The notes below the pieces were generated by a model. That model saw nothing but the letters and a program-made list of their open reading frames with translations. It was not told where the DNA came from and did not search any database. 64,000 nucleotides of DNA from Pempheris klunzingeri (Eukaryota > Chordata > Actinopteri > Acropomatiformes > Pempheridae): positions 13,282,501 through 13,346,500 of the forward strand of contig NC_092016.1 of the NCBI RefSeq assembly GCF_042242105.1, written 5' to 3'. This document shows, piece after piece, positions 58,623-64,000 of the stretch. Every line of letters starts with the position of its first letter. The first letter of the stretch is position 1. Made by a program: the position numbers and the translations under genes.

Positions 58623-61600
58623 CACTTAACGACTGGTTGACAGAGACACATAACCACAAGGTGGTAATTCCAGTTCATAAATGGCATGTTGTCTGAAATA
58701 TGATGTTACTGCAAATGTCTCCATCTTTAACTATGTTTTGTGCCTTAATAGGTTCTGTGTGTCCTATTTAACATGTTAACACAACACATGTCAGAAGCAC
58801 TGGTTAGAACTTATGATCTGAGAAAGTAGAAGTGTCTTTCCTTAGTTGCATGCTACAACCTCTTTTATGCCGGCTTGTGGAACTTCTCAAAATAGTCCCA
58901 GTACTGAAATAGATTGTCCACATGTTTATCCAGGTAAAGTTGCAGGTTCACTGTTACTATCTGGTGCCCCCGCTGGCATTATGGATAAAATAGATGTCTA
59001 AACATAAAGTCAGCAGCCAGGCATGCAGGTAGACATAGTGTAGGTCTTGTTAGTTTGAAAACAGAGATGATAGCTACTCAGCAGTTAGACATGATCCTAT
59101 AACTGCTTTTATGTAACTCATTTTAAATGACGTCAGCTTATTATTCCAGTTTGGAAATTCTAAAAACTGGCCAGCAGTGAAGTTGGCCATGAGGACTATA
59201 AAGGGGGGAACTTAATGGTATATTTAAATTTCAGACTACATTTCAGCTTGTAAGTATTAAAAAGTTTTGTCCTTCAAATTTGTATAAGCTTAGTATTTAA
59301 CCTGTGTCTGGATATATTCCCACTCCATTTACCTCGGTCAGTTTGAGCAGGCCTTCAGCCTGGTCAAACAGAAACTATTTTGTTTGATCTGAATACAGCC
59401 CTGAAAGTGGATATGTGCTGTCTCCAAAATCCACAACCAGAGATTAAAGGCAAACATCTCCCAGTGTCTTGTACTTTGGTTGTACTTTGTACTGTGATTC
59501 TGACTGAAACTCCATCAGCGCCTTCAGGCGACTGATAGTCAATAGGCCTCTGTGTTACGTGTGATGTTGTGCTGCAGGCCTAATTCTCGGCTTTGATACG
59601 GTATTCAGTTACTTTGAAATTTATCAGTTTTTGTCATGTGTAGATGCTTAGTAAAAATCCCCCTTTCCTCTTTTATAGTCATTGTTTTTCATCCAGAAGT
59701 CTTCTTAAAGCTAAACGTGGTCATTTGTCATGGGGGGAAAACTGTCATAAAATTAAGATTCAGGGGTGACATTGAGGTTACTGTAGCTTTACGTCTGATA
59801 TATCAGTTCTTTCTTTTAACTTTTTTTCAGTAGCCTTAGGACACAAGAATAAAAGGTCATTATATTGAATACATGTTACACTGCAAAATACAGCCTGCAG
59901 CACTTTGATGTTCGAGTTTTGACGCAGGTCTACATGTTCTCCACCTACGTTTGACCCATTTATGTAAGACTGCTGTATCAAGTTAATCCAATTTTACCTC
60001 TGTTTTGAGTATCTAAGTCTGCAGCTGTAGCTCCACACACATTACTAGCTGCATCAAGTTTCTCAGAATTACACTGATGCTTTTTATTTAATGATTCAGT
60101 CATCTTTGCACTACGTGTCCTCTTTCTTTGTTTCTGTTTTTAGATGACTCAGGTTGGCAGGTAAATGCATTTGAAATATCTATAACTTTGAATAAAACTT
60201 AAAGAAGAGTGGTATCTCGATGCTTCTATGTCTCCTACTAAGACCTATAAAAGTGCTTTTTGGATTTCTTGAGACCTTTCTTTTAAGTTCATTGTAATTC
60301 CAGGTTACCCAGAGAATGATGTATTTCACTGATATGTAATTTCGTTTCATAGACGCACCTCATTTGTCACATGGTTTGGCAAAGGTGATAATATCAAAGT
60401 ATTTAAAGTTTTAGAGGAGGATTCTTTCATGTCATGCTGTAAATGTTATAGTTTATTTTTACATTCATGTCATGGATAATCCTAAAAGTGTGAAATAGGT
60501 TAGAGCGCTTATGTGTGTAGCTAGTTTGATTTTTATCACAAGGTTATTGTTCCACTATTTCTCAGAGGAGAGAGGAAAGATGTTTAAACACCTGTTCTTT
60601 ATATCTGGACTCAAAGAGAAGACTTCATACCCAAAGTGGAGTTGGTTCTATGGCTGTCTGAGCTTTTCTTGTAAAGGCAACAGAGTTGTCATCTTAACCC
60701 CTATCGGCTCATGCAGCTGGATCCATGCACGGCTTTTGTTGTACCTTTAATGCACAGGTAGGAACTCTGGAAGTTTGACTGCCGCTTTGGTGATTCATGT
60801 GGTATTATCAAAGCTTTGCTAGTACCTCAGACTTTGCCCTCTATGTCCTCTTCTCAAATAACTCCTGGTGAAGTTGTGTCTGAGACAAGAAAACAATTTA
60901 AATATAAATTTTGTCTTTACACAAATACAGTAACTCAATAACTTTCCGTCCTCTCCAGCATATGGCCTATTTTCTTCCCCAGCTGTGAAAACGATCCTGT
61001 TGCACAAATCACTTATTTATGTGCTAGCTGCTGCTTTGAGTTATCAAAAGAGCTCTGTTAGGATGGCTGTGCAGCAGCTGGACTTGAAAGGCAGAAGGCT
61101 TGAAGCAGACGTTCGGTCCAGACCAACCAGGTGTTTATTTCACCCACAATGAAGACATAGTAACAATAACAGCCATACTTCTACGCATGAAATACTGTGG
61201 ACCGCGGGCTGCATGTGGACCTGACAACAGCTGTGCTTAATGGAAACTGGCAGCCTTATATAGCCTGCCACCGGGCAACGACCTCGACCCGTACCACAGT
61301 ACTGGGAAATCTGCCCCTCACTTGACATCAAAACTACACAAACACAACAAATACAGTAAAATACATGTATACAACACTAATGTCAACATAGAAACCCTGA
61401 CCAGTAGATAAAAGAACAGCTATTGTAATTTTGATACTACTTGATAGACCCAAATAACGTGCATTTTGATTTGGACTTGATTCAAAAGACCTTTAAACAC
61501 CCCTGTGATGTGTTGTGTTAAATTGCATTATATTGTAAGGCATAAGAAATATTTTAACCTTGAGAAAGGAGACTTGGCATATGTATCTAGGCATGTATGG

Positions 61601-62102
61601 ATCTGTAATTGTGCTATACTGCAGCAGCATCATTGGACCTGTAGGGCTGAGTGAGCGTGTGATGCTAAAATTATAAAAAAGGAGCCCTCTGTAATCATCT
61701 CTGCAGGCTCCTCCTGGCATTCGTCAGAAGTAATCCTTCTAGGTTGAGTCCTCTGTTGTCAAAATATATCTTTTCAAAGGATGCTTCATAGGGTGATTTT
61801 AGTAAACACCGTAGGTTATATACACAGGAGGTGCTAGTATCACAAGGGCCTTCAACGACAGATGGTCAGAAACCAGACTGACCAGGCTAGATCACAGCAT
61901 GCACCAGCTCAGAGCTTCGACTGTCTCTCTGTCAAATACTGTAGTATTCATCTGGTGAGGCGTTTTCAAACTCCAAAGCACTGGGCTATTTCTAGCTTAG
62001 TATGTCACAATTGTATTTGTACATGCTTGCACCCAAGATCTCCAGCAGGCTTGTGATGACATTAGTGCACATACTAAAAGAGCATCTTCAGTTGTTTTGT
62101 GG

Positions 62103-62330
62103 ATTAGAGCTGAAATAATAAGTTGATCAACAGAAAAATAAGAGCCAACTATTTTGATAATTGATTAATTGTTTTAGTCATTATTTTGAGCAAAAATGCT
62201 AAATAATCAGTGGTTCCGGCTCTCAGTTCAAATGGCTATCTTTGGGCTCTGGACTATTTGTTGCCTGTCATTGGATTAGATCAACGTAGGCTTCGGGAAA
62301 TTGGGCTGGGTATTTTTCACTCTCCCTCAC
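62103..62330 (-). repeat. Dispersed fish repeat, copy 5 (family of 11960)
   Basis: Blocks TTAGAGCTGAAATAATAAG, GTTGATCAACAGAAAAATAA, GCCAACTATTTTGATAATTG and GAGCAAAAATGCTAAA follow the usual order of the family's right end read backwards. Confidence 0.6.
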
Positions 62331-64000
62331 ATTATTTACACCACATTATAATTTATTTGATTAAAAAATATTTGGCAGATGAATGGATATTGAAAATAAA
62401 CATTAGTTGTTGCTGTAGTGTGGATGATCAGTAGGCCTCTGATGTTTAATGTTTAATTGAACATTCTCATGCATTCTTTATGTATTTACTTTTATGTATG
62501 TAATATTGACATGAAAAAAATCACTCCAATTTGTTGAGCATTGGTGGAAAGGTTGTTAATGATGATGCATCTCTGTGTGTTTCTACTGGATGCTCATATG
62601 GTTGCTTTTTCTCTGTGTAACCTCTCAACCCTGTTCCAGGACCATGAACAACCCCATTTGTCGCAAATGTTTGTCTGTAAGCAAGTGCATCTATTTTAAA
62701 AACCACTGAGAGGTCAGACTCAAGTCATGCAGTGCTTTTTGCAGCTCCATCTCGGCATAAATGCAAGGGAAAACGTACGGCCTGTTTTCTGTAGTCACAC
62801 TTCAGTGAATATAACAATATGTTAGTATAGCTGAACAGATCTTTGTTTAATCCGTGATTCAGGTGCGACTTAGTTCTGCCAACTAAGTGACTATAATTAA
62901 TTGCATGATTCATTTCATCTGTCTGAAGTCATAATCTATGGCTCCTTGACTATCTTAGACCTGAGTATAAACAGTACTGGTTGTCATGGCAGTGTTGATG
63001 CCCTTGGCAAGGTCGTGTGATGTTCAGCGGATAGATGTTCTAAAACTAAGACTTTGGAAACATGATTGTGTAGAACTCAGAGGAGGCCGTCTCTCTGCTG
63101 ATTCTGTAAAGACACTGTTTTTTTGCTTTCTTATTTGCTTTACTGACGCTCATCAGTAAAGATCACCTTGTTGATCTCTGCAAATCCTTGTTCTCCTTCA
63201 TCCTTGTGGTGGTAAATAGAGAATGTCCATTGACGTGTAGTAAGTTTCCAAATATTTCCTATAGTTTAAAGGAGTGCTGAAATCTACACCTGCAAATTTC
63301 AAGTTGATTCTATTTGTTGCTGCACTAATTGGTCCTGGAGCTCAGTTAAACCAGGTGCTGATCACTGGGTTTACTTCATTGATATTCTAGCTCATTGTTT
63401 GTGCAGTGTACATCTGCCCATTAGGTATTATGTGCCAGAAGTCTGTCAGCTCTACTACAGGCTCATTTCAATTTTGCTCATCACGTTCCTGTAGCTTGTT
63501 GCGTAATTAGAACGAAATTGATCAGTGTCAAGTCCTAGATGCTGAGCATACATAAGCCTTTTTCGTCTGCTGGAAAATTTGTTGCCGTCACATCTCTAGA
63601 ATTGACCATGTGTCCAAGCTAGCCTCGAGGCTTGTGAGGGCAAATCAAGATAGACGTGATCAAGTGTGGTCTGCTATGGACAGGCCAGTGTCATTGGAGC
63701 TTCTGTTGTTCGTCATTTCGCAACGAACTGCCACACTGAAGCACCAGAGTTATTTTTAGCTAGCAAGAGTTAATCGGGGGAATTGTTTGTTGAGCAAGAG
63801 AGCCCCATAAATCTGGAGCTAGGGTTCAAAACCACGATAAAGACGTACATTTTATCAGTATTGAAACACTGAGTGGAACACATGTTGTTGTTTTCTAGCC
63901 CCCAAGGTAAATCACATTTAGAGTATTATTACAACAGAGAATTTTGTTCTGCAGTCTCTTTTGCTTTGATTGTCTGACCATGACTGAGGTGCACAGATGT

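Larger units (their letters stand above)
51656..64000. other. Gene-free stretch with dispersed repeats (long intron or intergenic)
   Basis: Apart from the repeats listed separately, no exon with convincing splice sites and codon use was found. If the exon at 51605 is real, this would be its first intron. Confidence 0.5.

Overview
This is a piece of a teleost (probably percomorph) fish nuclear genome. The genes are intron-rich with GT..AG splice sites. The intergenic DNA carries typical fish repeats: a non-LTR element, a tRNA-headed SINE, Tc1-like, hAT and Ty3/Gypsy remains, and long CA and GA microsatellites. The pairing idh2 - znf710 matches the IDH2 - ZNF710 neighbourhood of human 15q26.1. 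Exon coordinates below were built by hand from splice signals, reading-frame phase and family resemblance.

Layout. (1) 1-900 (+): the 3' coding end of an unrecognised serine-rich protein, followed by its 3' UTR. (2) 2105-5496 (-): a seven-exon, 328-residue retinol-dehydrogenase-like short-chain dehydrogenase, tail-to-tail with gene 1. (3) 8156-8815: a 21-bp-period minisatellite just upstream of idh2. (4) 9015-20742 (+): complete 11-exon idh2, the mitochondrial NADP-isocitrate dehydrogenase (451 aa), with a 634-bp hAT-type nonautonomous transposon in intron 1. (5) 22741-28126 (-): znf710, a C2H2 zinc-finger protein with 11 fingers, convergent with idh2. Its small first coding exon is proposed here. 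(6) 26-35 kb: intron and flank dominated by polypurine tracts and CA/GT microsatellites. (7) 39.6-47.5 kb: a graveyard of mobile elements, comprising an internally deleted LINE, a second reverse-transcriptase fragment, a Ty3/Gypsy pol fragment, a 45-bp tail-only insertion and a decayed Tc1-like element with another repeat nested in it. (8) 47.5-64 kb: gene-poor DNA with a clean SINE insertion at 50959-51322, several dispersed repeats, and a possible first exon at 51605-51655 (+). A possible terminal exon lies at 39219-39337 (-).

The genes do not form a functional system. idh2 makes NADPH in the mitochondrion, the dehydrogenase is likely a membrane retinal/retinol reductase, and znf710 is a putative nuclear DNA-binding regulator. 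I found no rRNA, no functional tRNA gene, no CRISPR array and no convincing new biological system. The most useful observations are the hand-assembled gene models, an 81-nt stop-free intron inside a zinc finger of znf710, the minisatellite at the idh2 promoter, and the shared 3' tails that link the SINE to the LINE.
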